A DNA stretch of 64,000 nt from Chryseobacterium sp. G0201 (GCF_003815655.1 NZ_CP033917.1:496001-560000); one strand, 5' to 3'; counted from the first letter of the stretch, positions 17,242 through 26,486 are shown. The notes: generated by a model from the sequence alone, not told the origin. Translations and numbers: made by a program.

Positions 17242-19260
17242 ATGAATATTTTAACGGAAAAATTTAACACACCATATCATTCAGCGCCATTTAATTCTAT
17301 TAAAAATGAAGATTATCTTCCTGCTTTTAAAGAATTAATTCAAAAATCAGAAGAAGAAATTGATGCCATCGTCAACAATACAGAAGAACCGACTTTTGAA
17401 AATGTAATTGAAGCCTTGGCGTATTCCGGAGAGCAATTGGATGCTGTTTCTAATATATTTTTCAATTTAAATTCCGCAGAAACAAGTGATGAATTGCAAC
17501 AGATCGCTCAGGAAGTTTCTCCGATCTTAACAGAATATTCATCAAAAATTTCTCAAAACGAAGATCTTTTCAATAAAATTAAAAAAGTTTACGATGAAAA
17601 GGAGAAATACAATCTTAATGAAGAGCAACAAATGCTTTTAAATGAAACTTACAAAGGTTTTGTGAGAAGCGGTGCTTTATTAAATGAAGAAGACAAGGAA
17701 AAATTGAAGAAGATCAGCATGGATTTATCTTTAAAGTCTCTTCAATTCGGACAAAATGTATTGGCATCCACCAATAATTATTTCAAACATATTACTAATA
17801 AAGAGGATTTGGCGGGAATACCCGAAGCGATTATCGAACAATATGCTGAAGAAGCAAAAGAAAGAGAGCTTGAAGGTTGGGTGATTACGTTACAATATCC
17901 TAGTTATCTTCCGTTGATGACCTATGCTGAAAACCGTGAATTGAGAAAAGAAATCGCATTGGCAAACGGCAAAAAATCTTTTGACGGTGGTGAATTTGAC
18001 AATCAAAATTTAATCAAAGAACTTCTTCAGTTAAAACAGCAGAAAGCTGAATTATTAGGCTATTCAACGTATGCAGACTATGTTTTGGAAGAAAGAATGG
18101 CAAAATCTCCAACAAAAGTATTGGATTTTTTAAATGAATTATTGACGAAAGCTAAACCTTACGCAGAAAAAGAGATTGAAGAATTAAAATCATTAGCAAA
18201 AGCTGATGGAATTGATGAAATACAAGGTTATGACCATGCTTATTACGCCGAAAAACTTCGTAAAGCAAAATATGACCTAAATGATGAGGAATTAAAGCCT
18301 TATTTCCCATTAGATCAGGTTCAGGAAGCGGTTTTTGGATTGGCAAATAACTTATTCGGGCTAACTTTTGAAGAAAGAAAAGATATTCCGAAATATCATG
18401 AAGATGTAAAAGTCTATGAGGTCAAAGAAAATGGCGAGTACAAATCCTTGTTATACGTTGATTATTTCCCAAGAAAAGGCAAAAGAGCCGGAGCGTGGAT
18501 GACGAGCTATAAAAATCAGTACAAAAAAGACGGTGAAAATTCTCGTCCGCATATTTCTATCGTTTGTAAATTCAGCAAACCGACAAAAGATACTCCGAGT
18601 TTATTGACTTTCCAAGAAGTGACGACTTTATTCCATGAATTTGGTCATGCTCTTCACGGAATGTTGGCAAATACGCAATATCCTACCCTTTCAGGAACTT
18701 CTGTAAAATGGGATTTTGTGGAATTACCGTCTCAATTCCTGGAAAATTTCTGCTACGAACCTGAATTCTTAAAAACTTTCGCGAAACATTACAAAACAGG
18801 TGAAATTCTTCCCGATGAAAAAATCGAGAAAATTGCACTTTCAAAAAACTTTATGGAAGGCTATCAGACAATGAGACAATTAGGTTTTGGAATTTTGGAT
18901 ATGAACTATCATACTAAAGTTGCAGAGTTGGAGGGTAAGAGTGTGAAAGAGTTTGAGGATAACTACACAAAAGCAACACAGTTGTATCCTGCAAACCCTG
19001 AAACCGCGATGAGTCCGAGTTTTTCACATATTTTCCAAGGTGGATATTCCGCGGGATATTATTCTTACAAATGGGCGGAAGTTTTGGATGCTGATGCTTT
19101 TCAATATTTTAAAGAAAACGGAATTTTCAATCCTGAAATTGCCGCAAAATATAAAATTCTTCTTTCTTCCGGCGGAACAAAAGATCCAATGGAATTGTAT
19201 AAGAATTTCAGAGGAAGTGAGCCGAAAGTGGAGAGTTTGTTGAAAAGGGCATTTGGGTAA
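17242..19260 (+). CDS. M3 family metallopeptidase (oligopeptidase A / dipeptidyl carboxypeptidase type)
   Basis: The 672-residue zinc peptidase carries the M3 motif HEFGHALHG near residues 465-473, with the later Glu in the FVELPSQFLENF segment. It cuts short peptides and is most like Dcp/OpdA. No signal peptide is seen at MNILTEKFNTPYHSAPF, so it is probably cytoplasmic. The start at 17242 is preferred over an in-frame ATG at 17149, whose 31 extra residues look unlike the family. Confidence 0.93.
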   Translation: MNILTEKFNTPYHSAPFNSIKNEDYLPAFKELIQKSEEEIDAIVNNTEEPTFENVIEALAYSGEQLDAVSNIFFNLNSAETSDELQQIAQEVSPILTEYSSKISQNEDLFNKIKKVYDEKEKYNLNEEQQMLLNETYKGFVRSGALLNEEDKEKLKKISMDLSLKSLQFGQNVLASTNNYFKHITNKEDLAGIPEAIIEQYAEEAKERELEGWVITLQYPSYLPLMTYAENRELRKEIALANGKKSFDGGEFDNQNLIKELLQLKQQKAELLGYSTYADYVLEERMAKSPTKVLDFLNELLTKAKPYAEKEIEELKSLAKADGIDEIQGYDHAYYAEKLRKAKYDLNDEELKPYFPLDQVQEAVFGLANNLFGLTFEERKDIPKYHEDVKVYEVKENGEYKSLLYVDYFPRKGKRAGAWMTSYKNQYKKDGENSRPHISIVCKFSKPTKDTPSLLTFQEVTTLFHEFGHALHGMLANTQYPTLSGTSVKWDFVELPSQFLENFCYEPEFLKTFAKHYKTGEILPDEKIEKIALSKNFMEGYQTMRQLGFGILDMNYHTKVAELEGKSVKEFEDNYTKATQLYPANPETAMSPSFSHIFQGGYSAGYYSYKWAEVLDADAFQYFKENGIFNPEIAAKYKILLSSGGTKDPMELYKNFRGSEPKVESLLKRAFG

Positions 19261-19319
19261 AATAATAGAGACAAAGTTTCTGTATTAGATAGAAGAATTA
19301 TTTACTAAAAATAAAAATC

Positions 19320-20051
19320 ATGCAACAAAACAAATACGACAACACCTCCTTTTTCGAACAATACGAAAAAATGCTTCGTTCACAAAAAGGATTGGAAGGA
19401 GCTGGAGAATGGCCTGCTTTAAAAAAAATGTTGCCTGATTTTTCAGGAAAAGATGTTCTTGATTTGGGTTGTGGCTTTGGTTGGCATTGCAGATATGCCA
19501 TTGAAAAAGGTGCGAAATCCGTTATTGGAATTGACCTTTCAGAAAAGATGCTTGAAAAAGCGAGAGAAATCAATGCTCTGCAAGGCATTCAATACGAAAG
19601 AAAAGCCCTTGAAAATGTAGATTATCCTGATGAGAAATTTGATATTATTTTAAGTTCTCTGACATTCCATTATATCGAATCATTTGATACATTGGCACAA
19701 AATATTTACAAATGGCTGAAACCGAACGGACATTTTGTATTTTCGGTGGAGCATCCTGTTTTTACAGCACAGGGAAATCAAGATTGGACTTATAATGAAA
19801 ATGGAGAAAAACTGCATTGGCCTGTTGATAATTATTTCATAGAAGGAAAAAGAAATACCACATTTTTAGGGGAAGAAGTTGTAAAATATCACAGAACTTT
19901 AACAACCTATCTGAATAGTCTTTTAAAGCAAGGTTTCAAAATCAAAGAAGTTGTTGAACCGGAACCGAGTGAAGAAATGCTGAAAGAAATTTCAGAGATG
20001 AAAGATGAATTGCGTAGACCAATGATGTTATTGATATCTGTTGAAAAATAG
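19320..20051 (+). CDS. Class I SAM-dependent methyltransferase
   Basis: The 243-residue protein has a Rossmann-type SAM site: motif I VLDLGCGFGWH at about 46-56, motif II IGIDLSEKMLEKA, and motif IV FDIILSSLTFHYI. The C-terminal part resembles small-molecule methyltransferases of the Methyltransf_11 type. The substrate is unknown. It lies 59 bases after the M3 peptidase gene, so it may be on the same transcript. Confidence 0.9.
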   Translation: MQQNKYDNTSFFEQYEKMLRSQKGLEGAGEWPALKKMLPDFSGKDVLDLGCGFGWHCRYAIEKGAKSVIGIDLSEKMLEKAREINALQGIQYERKALENVDYPDEKFDIILSSLTFHYIESFDTLAQNIYKWLKPNGHFVFSVEHPVFTAQGNQDWTYNENGEKLHWPVDNYFIEGKRNTTFLGEEVVKYHRTLTTYLNSLLKQGFKIKEVVEPEPSEEMLKEISEMKDELRRPMMLLISVEK

Positions 20052-20075
20052 CAAACAATTCCCACTTAAATAAAA

Positions 20076-20918
20076 ATGATACCTCAAAGAAAACTCAAGC
20101 AAAACTTAATAATCCTTTTATTAAGTTTCACCATCAATCAAGCTTTTGCACAAAAGAAAGAATTTCGGGAGACAGAAGTTGATACGCTTACCTTTTTAAA
20201 CAATAGAAAAATATTAAACAGCTTAAATACCATTAAATTTCAAAAGAAAATATTCGTAGAAAATGACATTAAAATTCCCTACAGATTTTTAACGCCTAAA
20301 AACAATCTCGTAACCCAAAAATACCCTTTGGTTATTACCTTTCATAATTCTACAAGAATCGGAAACGATAATGAAAATCAGCTTGAGCCCTTTGCTAAAA
20401 TATGGTTGCGAGATGAAATTTATGAGAAATTTTCGTGTTATGTTGTAGCGCCACAATTCAATACACGATCCTCCAATTATAAGATCAATAAAGAAGGTAT
20501 TCAAGTTTCAAAACCATCCAACGAGGTTTTTGCTTTATTGAAACTGATCAATGATCTTGAAAAAGAATATCCCAATATTGATAAAAACAGAATCTATCTG
20601 ATTGGTTATTCGATGGGAGGTTCAACTGCCCAAAATCTTATGAATTTGAGTCCCAATACATTTGCAGCCGTTGTTTCTGTTGCTTCCGTGCCAGATTTAT
20701 CGAATCTTAATAAAATTAAAGAAAAAAATATCTGGCTAATTCACGGCAAAAATGATGATGAAAATCCGTATGTAGGCAGTGTTGAATTGTATAAAAAACT
20801 TCCTTCCGATAAAAATTTGATCTTTACAACATTCACCAACCTTCATCATAACAATATTGTGATGCCATTTTTGATAACAGATGAAATCCCGAAATGGTTA
20901 TTTGAAAAACGTAAATAA
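20076..20918 (+). CDS. Secreted alpha/beta hydrolase (esterase type)
   Basis: The 280-residue protein has a signal peptide (LIILLLSFTINQAFA) and an alpha/beta hydrolase domain. The nucleophile elbow is GYSMGG at about residues 173-178. The catalytic Asp and His candidates are in NDDENPYVG and the LHHNN segment. It is closest in layout to phospholipase/carboxylesterase and prolyl-oligopeptidase-like esterases that follow FLTPKN. Substrate unknown. Confidence 0.85.
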   Translation: MIPQRKLKQNLIILLLSFTINQAFAQKKEFRETEVDTLTFLNNRKILNSLNTIKFQKKIFVENDIKIPYRFLTPKNNLVTQKYPLVITFHNSTRIGNDNENQLEPFAKIWLRDEIYEKFSCYVVAPQFNTRSSNYKINKEGIQVSKPSNEVFALLKLINDLEKEYPNIDKNRIYLIGYSMGGSTAQNLMNLSPNTFAAVVSVASVPDLSNLNKIKEKNIWLIHGKNDDENPYVGSVELYKKLPSDKNLIFTTFTNLHHNNIVMPFLITDEIPKWLFEKRK

Positions 20919-20956
20919 AAGAAAAATAAGTATTGACAATTCCGTAATTTTACATC

Positions 20957-21340
20957 ATGAATAACATCACTCAAAGACTAGAAAACGTAAAAAAACTCCA
21001 GGCAAAAAGATGGGAAAATGAAGATCACTGGGATGATATTAATGATCTTTTAGTTAAAGAATTAGATGAAATCTTACTTATAGAGCCTCAGAATACAGCA
21101 GCTTTAATCAATATCGGAGCGGTGTATTCTGACATGGGAGAAAACGAAAAAGCTATACACTACTTGAAGACTGCATTAAATTTAGGTTCTGAAGACAAAA
21201 ACCTGTTTATAAACTTAGCTATCGTCATGGTTTACATGGAAATGCACCAAGAGGAATATCATGAATACCTGGAAACAGCTGAAGATAAATTGGAAGATCC
21301 GTTGACTTTTAAAGCGTATTTTGATCCAAATTCTCAGTAG
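20957..21340 (+). CDS. Tetratricopeptide-repeat protein
   Basis: The 127-residue protein contains one to two TPR units, the clearest being PQNTAALINIGAVYSDMG followed by ENEKAIHYLKTALNLG. TPR units mediate protein contacts. There is no signal peptide or membrane segment. Partner unknown. It is 38 bases after the esterase gene, on the same strand. Confidence 0.75.
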   Translation: MNNITQRLENVKKLQAKRWENEDHWDDINDLLVKELDEILLIEPQNTAALINIGAVYSDMGENEKAIHYLKTALNLGSEDKNLFINLAIVMVYMEMHQEEYHEYLETAEDKLEDPLTFKAYFDPNSQ

Positions 21341-21370
21341 GAAAATATTAAAACTTAAAATTCTTAAATC

Positions 21371-21571
21371 ATATTACTAGCTATTTTATTACCCTTCCTA
21401 TCTTTCATCGTTCGAGGAAAAGTACTAACAGGAATCATTTGTTTAGTTTTACAAATTACCTTAATTGGCTGGATTCCGGCTGCAATTTGGGCTGTTTTAT
21501 CGTTAAATAACGAAAGAGCAGAAAAACGAACTGACAAATTAATCAAGGCAATGCGAGAAAATCAAAAATAA
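21371..21571 (+). CDS. Pmp3/YqaE family small membrane protein, no ATG start
   Basis: The plus strand encodes about 66 residues with the two-helix Pmp3/YqaE (UPF0057) pattern: LLAILLPFLSFIVRGKVLTG, then IICLVLQITLIGWIPAAIWA, then a charged tail ending KAMRENQK. These proteins sit in the inner membrane and affect membrane potential and stress tolerance in other organisms. The frame opens after a TAA at 21365-21367 and begins ATC ATA TTA CTA, so no ATG, GTG or TTG precedes the domain. Either ATA/ATC is used or the start has been lost. The rest of the frame is intact. Confidence 0.7.
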   Translation: MLLAILLPFLSFIVRGKVLTGIICLVLQITLIGWIPAAIWAVLSLNNERAEKRTDKLIKAMRENQK

Positions 21572-21575
21572 TTAA

Positions 21576-21875
21576 ATGCTTGATTTCTATTTTATAAAAG
21601 ACGATCAGCCCACACCAAGTTTCCCCGAAAAATTGGGATTAAAATTTGCGGGAGATCTTGATGACCAAACATTTTACAATTTGCAAAATAAAGGAATCAT
21701 TGATAAGAACCTTGATTATTATTCTGATTTCAGATTAGACCGTATGACTATTCAAAAAATGAGTCAAAATATTTTAATTAAAGATCTTCAATCTGATAGT
21801 GATGTGAAACAGTTATCTCAATTATTAGAAACTGCAGAAAGAGAAAAAAGCGGACTTATTGCTTATGGAGATTAG
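21576..21875 (+). CDS. Hypothetical protein (99 residues)
   Basis: A short soluble protein with no recognised domain, starting MLDFYFIKDDQPTPSFPEKL. It contains several charged helices and ends SGLIAYGD. It starts 4 bases after the stop codon of the Pmp3-type gene, which supports one transcript. Codon use is like that of neighbouring genes. Confidence 0.65.
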   Translation: MLDFYFIKDDQPTPSFPEKLGLKFAGDLDDQTFYNLQNKGIIDKNLDYYSDFRLDRMTIQKMSQNILIKDLQSDSDVKQLSQLLETAEREKSGLIAYGD

Positions 21876-21989
21876 TTTAAAAAAAATCCATAAGTATAGC
21901 ATATCAATTTTTTAATTTTAGTCGGGACATATTTTGTATCTTTAATAGCCATTATAAAAGTTTAAATAAAAATAATTTGGCAAAAATCT

Positions 21990-22610
21990 ATGGCAGAAGA
22001 ACTTTATTTCATAAAAACTAATCCTACTATTGCCAAAATCAACTTGTACAATAAGCTCTGCCGTGAAGAAAAAAATGTACTCAACTTTTTAAACGAAGAT
22101 AAAAAAACAAGCTTTGAACTGATTAAAACCAAAGTAAAAGATTCCGTTGAAAACCTTACGAAAGACGAGTTATTGCAAATTTTCTCTTGGTTCAATAACG
22201 AATATAAAACAGATCGGGAAGAAGTAAAAACACAGCTTTTCATTAACGGAATTGATCTTTTTTATGAAATTCCTTCAACGGCTGATGTAGTAAATTTTCA
22301 GCAGATTCTTTCGGGTTACGAAAATTATTCTAAGCAAAAATTACATCACATTGTCGATTCCCAACACTTTAATGAGTTTCTGATCTATGGAATATTTTAC
22401 ACCGGAATTAAAAATCAGGATAAAAATATTTCAATTGATTTTTTGAAGCAGGATTATAAAAACTTGTATTCTTTTGCCGAAATTCAATTCAATTCCAACG
22501 TAAAGATATTTGAAAACCAAAATACTGTAATGAATATTTACAAATATTTTACTGATTTATACGATCTTACGAAATACTATAAAGGTTCTATTATCAAGCT
22601 TCATGGTTAA
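21990..22610 (+). CDS. Hypothetical protein (206 residues)
   Basis: A soluble, Asn/Lys/Phe-rich, mostly helical protein with no signal peptide and no family I recognise. It starts MAEELYFIKTNPTIAKINLY. A single-copy gene of this style between small hypotheticals and a regulator is likely accessory. The length and unbroken frame support it being real. Confidence 0.6.
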   Translation: MAEELYFIKTNPTIAKINLYNKLCREEKNVLNFLNEDKKTSFELIKTKVKDSVENLTKDELLQIFSWFNNEYKTDREEVKTQLFINGIDLFYEIPSTADVVNFQQILSGYENYSKQKLHHIVDSQHFNEFLIYGIFYTGIKNQDKNISIDFLKQDYKNLYSFAEIQFNSNVKIFENQNTVMNIYKYFTDLYDLTKYYKGSIIKLHG

Positions 22611-22646
22611 TAATCTATTTTGACATAAATCATCTCAGAAATTCTA

Positions 22647-23465
22647 ATGCTCAAAATATCAGAATATAATCAACTCAAAATTCCAGTTCCTAAAGAATTT
22701 GAAAGTATATTCTCGCATTTCTACTTTGCTGAAAACAATTCACAGCAGCTTGTTACAAAAACATTATTACCCACTTTTCAAACCATTTTATTGTTCTGTT
22801 TTGGAGAAAGTGCAACTATGAAAACCAAAGAAAATACAATCATTTCGGTTTATAAATGTATTACTTTCGGCCCTATCAGACATTCCTTTGAATATACTTT
22901 ACCTCCAAAAGCTTCAATTTTAGTTGCTAATTTTGAAGATGATGCTTTTTATAGATTTTTCGGAAAAGTCATCATTTCAAATAATTTTGCTGTACATCCT
23001 GATGAACTTTTAACCGAAAACTGTTTCACAGATCTTTGGTATGAACTGTCAAAAATAAATTCAACACAGGAACAGGTCGATCATATTCTCAATTTCTGTC
23101 AACCTTATTTGCAAAATCAGGATTTTACGAGTCAGCTTTTAAGTAATTTTAAAGATGAAAATTTAAATCCAATTAAAATCATTGCCGAGAAAACCAATCA
23201 ATCTGAACGGAATATTCAGCTTAAACAAAAGGAAAAATTCGGATATTCTTCTAAAGAAATCAATCGCTACAACCGTTTTTTTAAAGCTATACAAATGATT
23301 GAAAAAGAGATTGAAGCTCAAAATAAAGTTGAATGGTTTAATATTATCAGTGAATGTAATTATTACGACCAAAGTCAGCTTATCCATGATTTTAAGCATT
23401 TCTTACATATTTCACCTTCTCAATATTTAAAATTCCAGCAAGACATCTGCAATCCGAGATCTTAA
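22647..23465 (+). CDS. AraC family transcriptional regulator
   Basis: The 272-residue protein has an N-terminal sensing domain of about 150 residues (KIPVPKEFESIFSHFYFAEN) and a C-terminal AraC-type double helix-turn-helix (IAEKTNQSERNIQLKQKEKF, then CNYYDQSQLIHDFKHFLHIS). It lies 80 bases before the NAD(P)H oxidoreductase gene on the same strand, so that gene is its most likely target. Confidence 0.85.
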   Translation: MLKISEYNQLKIPVPKEFESIFSHFYFAENNSQQLVTKTLLPTFQTILLFCFGESATMKTKENTIISVYKCITFGPIRHSFEYTLPPKASILVANFEDDAFYRFFGKVIISNNFAVHPDELLTENCFTDLWYELSKINSTQEQVDHILNFCQPYLQNQDFTSQLLSNFKDENLNPIKIIAEKTNQSERNIQLKQKEKFGYSSKEINRYNRFFKAIQMIEKEIEAQNKVEWFNIISECNYYDQSQLIHDFKHFLHISPSQYLKFQQDICNPRS

Positions 23466-23509
23466 TAGCTCATTTCGTTTTCTTACAATTTTTGCAACCT
23501 CAACTCCTC

Positions 23510-23517
23510 TACTTTTG
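23510..23517 (+). promoter_or_regulatory. -7 promoter box of the oxidoreductase gene
   Basis: TACTTTTG matches TAnnTTTG, with TTTG (23491-23494) 15 bases upstream. It ends 28 bases before the ATG at 23545 and shows that the oxidoreductase has its own promoter, available to the AraC-type regulator encoded just upstream. Confidence 0.55.
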
Positions 23518-23544
23518 TCCTATAAAATTAAAAAAGTAGAAACA

Positions 23545-24141
23545 ATGAAACACTTAATTATTTACGCTCATCCTAATGAAAACAGTTTAAATCACTATCT
23601 TTTAGAAACCGTTATTGAAAGTCTGGAATCTGAAAAACATGAAATTGTAATACGTGATTTAAACAAAATTAATTACAATCCGGTTTTATCTCTCGAAGAT
23701 ATGCAGGGACAAAGAATGGGGAAAATTTCTGATGATATTAAAACAGAACAGGACTATATTTCATGGGCAGAACATATTACTTTTATTTACCCAATTTGGT
23801 GGACGGGAATGCCGGCAATCATGAAAGGCTATATCGATCGCGTTTTCAGTTATGGTTTTGCGTATCGTTATGATCAGGGAGTTCAAAAAGGTTTGTTAAC
23901 AGATAAACAAACCGTCATCATTAACACCCACGGAAAATCTAATGAAGAATACGAACGTATTGGAATGGATAAAGCGCTTTCTCTGACTTCCGACAAAGGA
24001 ATTTTCACATACTGCGGTTTTGAGATCAATCAGCATTTCTTTTTTGATAAAGCCGATAAAGCGACTCCGGAAGATCTTGAAATCTGGAAAGAACACATCA
24101 GAAATACGTATTTGGAAAAAATTTCTAAAAATTTATTTTAA
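23545..24141 (+). CDS. NAD(P)H-dependent oxidoreductase, flavodoxin-like quinone reductase
   Basis: The 198-residue protein has the flavodoxin-like fold of the NQO/KefF/MdaB family: HLIIYAHPNENS at the start and FIYPIWWTGMPAIMKGYIDR, then SYGFAYRYD, which bind flavin. The family reduces quinones and electrophiles by two electrons using NAD(P)H and FAD or FMN. The start at 23545 gives the family N-terminus; the TTG at 23515 falls in the promoter box. The adjacent AraC regulator suggests inducible control. Confidence 0.92.
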   Translation: MKHLIIYAHPNENSLNHYLLETVIESLESEKHEIVIRDLNKINYNPVLSLEDMQGQRMGKISDDIKTEQDYISWAEHITFIYPIWWTGMPAIMKGYIDRVFSYGFAYRYDQGVQKGLLTDKQTVIINTHGKSNEEYERIGMDKALSLTSDKGIFTYCGFEINQHFFFDKADKATPEDLEIWKEHIRNTYLEKISKNLF

Positions 24142-24251
24142 AAATAAAATCCTATAAAAGCTTGCAGAACTTTTGTAAACATTTGATTTTGGAGGACAAT
24201 TTTCAATATATTCGTTTGACATAAAATAATTTAAACTAAAAACGCAGTAAG

Positions 24252-24773
24252 ATGAGCTACATTATGGTAGATATAGAATCTGACGGTCCGATTCCCGGAG
24301 ATTTTTCGATGATCTGTTTCGGGGCAGTTCTTGTAGATGAAGATCTGGGGACTACTTTTTATGGAAAATTAAAGCCTATTTCTGATCAGTTTAATCCTGA
24401 TGCATTAGCCATTTCAGGATTTAGCAGGGAAGAAACGATGGATTTTGATGATCCGAAAGAAGTGATGCTCAAATTTGAAGAATGGATCAAAACAAATTCT
24501 AAAGGAAGACCTATTTTCATCAGTGATAATAATGGTTTCGACTGGATGTTCATCTGCTGGTATTTTCATCATTTTATTCAAAGAAATCCTTTTGGATACT
24601 CTTCAAGAAGATTATCCGACCTATATTGCGGACTCGAAAAAGATACTTTTGCCCAATGGAAACATCTTCGTAAAACAGAGCATACGCACCATCCCGTTGA
24701 TGATGCCAGAGGAAATGCCGAAGTTTTATTGCATATGAAAAAGGAAATGGGTTTGAAGATCGGTTTAAAATAG
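24252..24773 (+). CDS. DEDDh-type 3'-5' exoribonuclease domain protein
   Basis: The 173-residue protein is a single DnaQ-like exonuclease domain. The metal-binding residues are visible: MVDIESDGP (first D and E), SDNNGFDW (third D), and HHPVDDARGNAE (catalytic H with last D). It is close to the Rv2179c-like RNase T relatives. It could trim RNA or short DNA. It ends 4 bases before the GNAT gene, so the pair is co-transcribed. Confidence 0.88.
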   Translation: MSYIMVDIESDGPIPGDFSMICFGAVLVDEDLGTTFYGKLKPISDQFNPDALAISGFSREETMDFDDPKEVMLKFEEWIKTNSKGRPIFISDNNGFDWMFICWYFHHFIQRNPFGYSSRRLSDLYCGLEKDTFAQWKHLRKTEHTHHPVDDARGNAEVLLHMKKEMGLKIGLK

Positions 24774-24777
24774 AAAA

Positions 24778-25212
24778 ATGATGAATTTACAATACAGAAA
24801 AGCCTCAGAAAGCGACCTCGATTTCTTACTTGATCTGAGAATGAAAACCATGACCGAGCATTATGCAAATTCAGGGCTGCCGACAACAGAAGAATCGGCG
24901 CTGCAGAGAGTGCTTTATCAGTTTGAAAAAGCCAATATCATATCTTTAGATAATGAAGCAATCGGATTATTAAAACTCAATAAAGAATCTGACAAAACAG
25001 AAGTTTTACAAATTCAAATTCATCCCAAAATGCAGGGAAAAGGAATTGGGAAACTAATTTTGAAAGATATTATTGAGGAAGCTAAAACTGCACAAAAACG
25101 TGTTATATTAAGTGTTTTAAAAACAAATAAAGCCCAAAATTTATATTCAAGCTTAGGTTTTAAGATCGTTGAGGAAAATGAACATTCTTACATCATGGAG
25201 TTTTCAAACTAA
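24778..25212 (+). CDS. GNAT family N-acetyltransferase
   Basis: The 144-residue protein has the GNAT fold. The acetyl-CoA-binding motif A is IHPKMQGKGIGKLILKD (Q-x-x-G-x-G) at about residues 81-97, and motif B is NKAQNLYSSLGFKIV. The substrate cannot be told. It follows the exonuclease gene closely and ends at a bidirectional terminator. Confidence 0.9.
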   Translation: MMNLQYRKASESDLDFLLDLRMKTMTEHYANSGLPTTEESALQRVLYQFEKANIISLDNEAIGLLKLNKESDKTEVLQIQIHPKMQGKGIGKLILKDIIEEAKTAQKRVILSVLKTNKAQNLYSSLGFKIVEENEHSYIMEFSN

Positions 25213-25238
25213 AAAGTATGCCTAAAAGCATACTTTTA
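25211..25238. terminator. Bidirectional terminator between GNAT and terD genes
   Basis: AAAAGTATG and CATACTTTT form a 9-base stem around CCTAAAAG. A and T runs flank it, and it lies between converging genes. Confidence 0.85.
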
Positions 25239-25239
25239 T

Positions 25240-25908
25240 CTATTTATTTGTATAAGGCACAAGAACATCGATAAAATTATCTGTGTGATGCGGTTCACCA
25301 ATAGCGCGGAATTTCCAGTCGCCATTATGACGGTAAGCTTCTGCAAAAACCATCGAGCACATTCCGTTCAAGCTTGCATCTCCGGAAAGACTGAATTTCG
25401 TAATTTCCTTTCCTTTGGCATCAACTGCTCTGATGAAGGCATTATCGATCATCCCGAAATGTTGCCTGTTTGTATTTCCCTGATATATTGAAACTACGAA
25501 TACAATTTTCTGATAACGTTGATCCAGCTGGTCTAGCTTTACAATGATTTGTTCATCATCACCGTCACCTGCACCGGTTCTGTTATCACCCGTCAGCCAG
25601 ATCTGACCGCTCGGATGTTTCATAGAATTAAAATAAATAACATCTCCCTGATAAAGAACAATCTGCTTACCATCATGTCGCTGTATGGTTTGTCCCATAT
25701 TGGCAACCTTCCCATTTGAATCTAGAAGAAAGGCTATTGCATCGAGATCATATTCCGGCTCACTACCGAATAATCTTCCTAAAAAGCCACCTTGCTTACG
25801 AACATCCCAGCCCAAACCGATCGTAACAGTAGAAAGATCATAAACATTTTCTCCACGGTCATTTTTCCTTAAATTGATTGTTTGTCCTTTTTGTAAATTG
25901 ATCGCCAT
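25240..25908 (-). CDS. TerD family protein (222 residues)
   Basis: A calcium-binding TerD-domain protein of the tellurium-resistance/stress family. Two acidic binding motifs are visible: DLDAIAFLLDSNGKV and TGDNRTGAGDGDDEQIIVKLD-like. It carries an insertion of about 20 residues after the N-terminal strand (RKNDRGENVYDLS, then GGFLGRLFGSEPE) that its neighbour lacks. It starts 2 bases after the upstream terD-like gene and is its paralogue, so the two arose by duplication and share a transcript. Confidence 0.92.
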   Translation of the reverse strand: MAINLQKGQTINLRKNDRGENVYDLSTVTIGLGWDVRKQGGFLGRLFGSEPEYDLDAIAFLLDSNGKVANMGQTIQRHDGKQIVLYQGDVIYFNSMKHPSGQIWLTGDNRTGAGDGDDEQIIVKLDQLDQRYQKIVFVVSIYQGNTNRQHFGMIDNAFIRAVDAKGKEITKFSLSGDASLNGMCSMVFAEAYRHNGDWKFRAIGEPHHTDNFIDVLVPYTNK

Positions 25909-25910
25909 AT

Positions 25911-26486
25911 TTATTTTATGATTTGTCCTTTATAATATTTTTCAAGAAAGAAACCCAAATCAGCTCTGTAGCCAATCCCTGAAGCTTCAAATTTCCAGCT
26001 TCCGCCACGTTTGTACAATCTTCCGAATTCTACTCCTGTTTCTATAGAGAAGTCTTCATCGAGTTCATATTTCGCTATTTCCTGATTGCTGGTCTTATCT
26101 ATAATTCTGATGTATGAATTTCTTACCTGTCCGAAATTTTGTTTTCTTCTCTCAAAATCTTCAATTGTAACGACAAATAAAATTTCTTCTACCCTCTGAT
26201 CTACTTTTTCCAGATCAACAATAATAGATTCATCGTCGTCTCCATCGCTGTTTTTACCGCTTGGATCATCTCCTGTATGAGTAAGGGCTCCGTCCGGAGA
26301 ATTTAAATTATTATAAAAAACAAAATATTCTTCACTCACTAATTTTCTGTCGGCATCGATCATGATCGCAGAAGCATCAAGGTCAAAATCATATCCTCCA
26401 CCTTCATTCGGATCCCATCCCAGGCCTATCGTCATTTTTGTAAATCCTATTTCAATTCTTTGTCCTTTCTGTAAGTTAATTGCCAT
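25911..26486 (-). CDS. TerD family protein (191 residues)
   Basis: A standard-length TerD protein starting MAINLQKGQRIEIG, with GLGWDPNEGGGYDFDLDAS and the acidic GDDPSGKNSDGDDDESIIVD-type calcium site. The family is linked to tellurite, phage and stress responses, with a mechanism still debated. It is the first gene of a two-gene paralogue pair. None of the usual partners (TerB, TerC, TelA, TerY) is nearby. Confidence 0.93.
   Translation of the reverse strand: MAINLQKGQRIEIGFTKMTIGLGWDPNEGGGYDFDLDASAIMIDADRKLVSEEYFVFYNNLNSPDGALTHTGDDPSGKNSDGDDDESIIVDLEKVDQRVEEILFVVTIEDFERRKQNFGQVRNSYIRIIDKTSNQEIAKYELDEDFSIETGVEFGRLYKRGGSWKFEASGIGYRADLGFFLEKYYKGQIIK

Noticed and set aside
21364..21546. 60-residue minus-strand frame
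   Set aside because: It is the complement of the Pmp3-family gene, whose plus-strand protein matches a known family.
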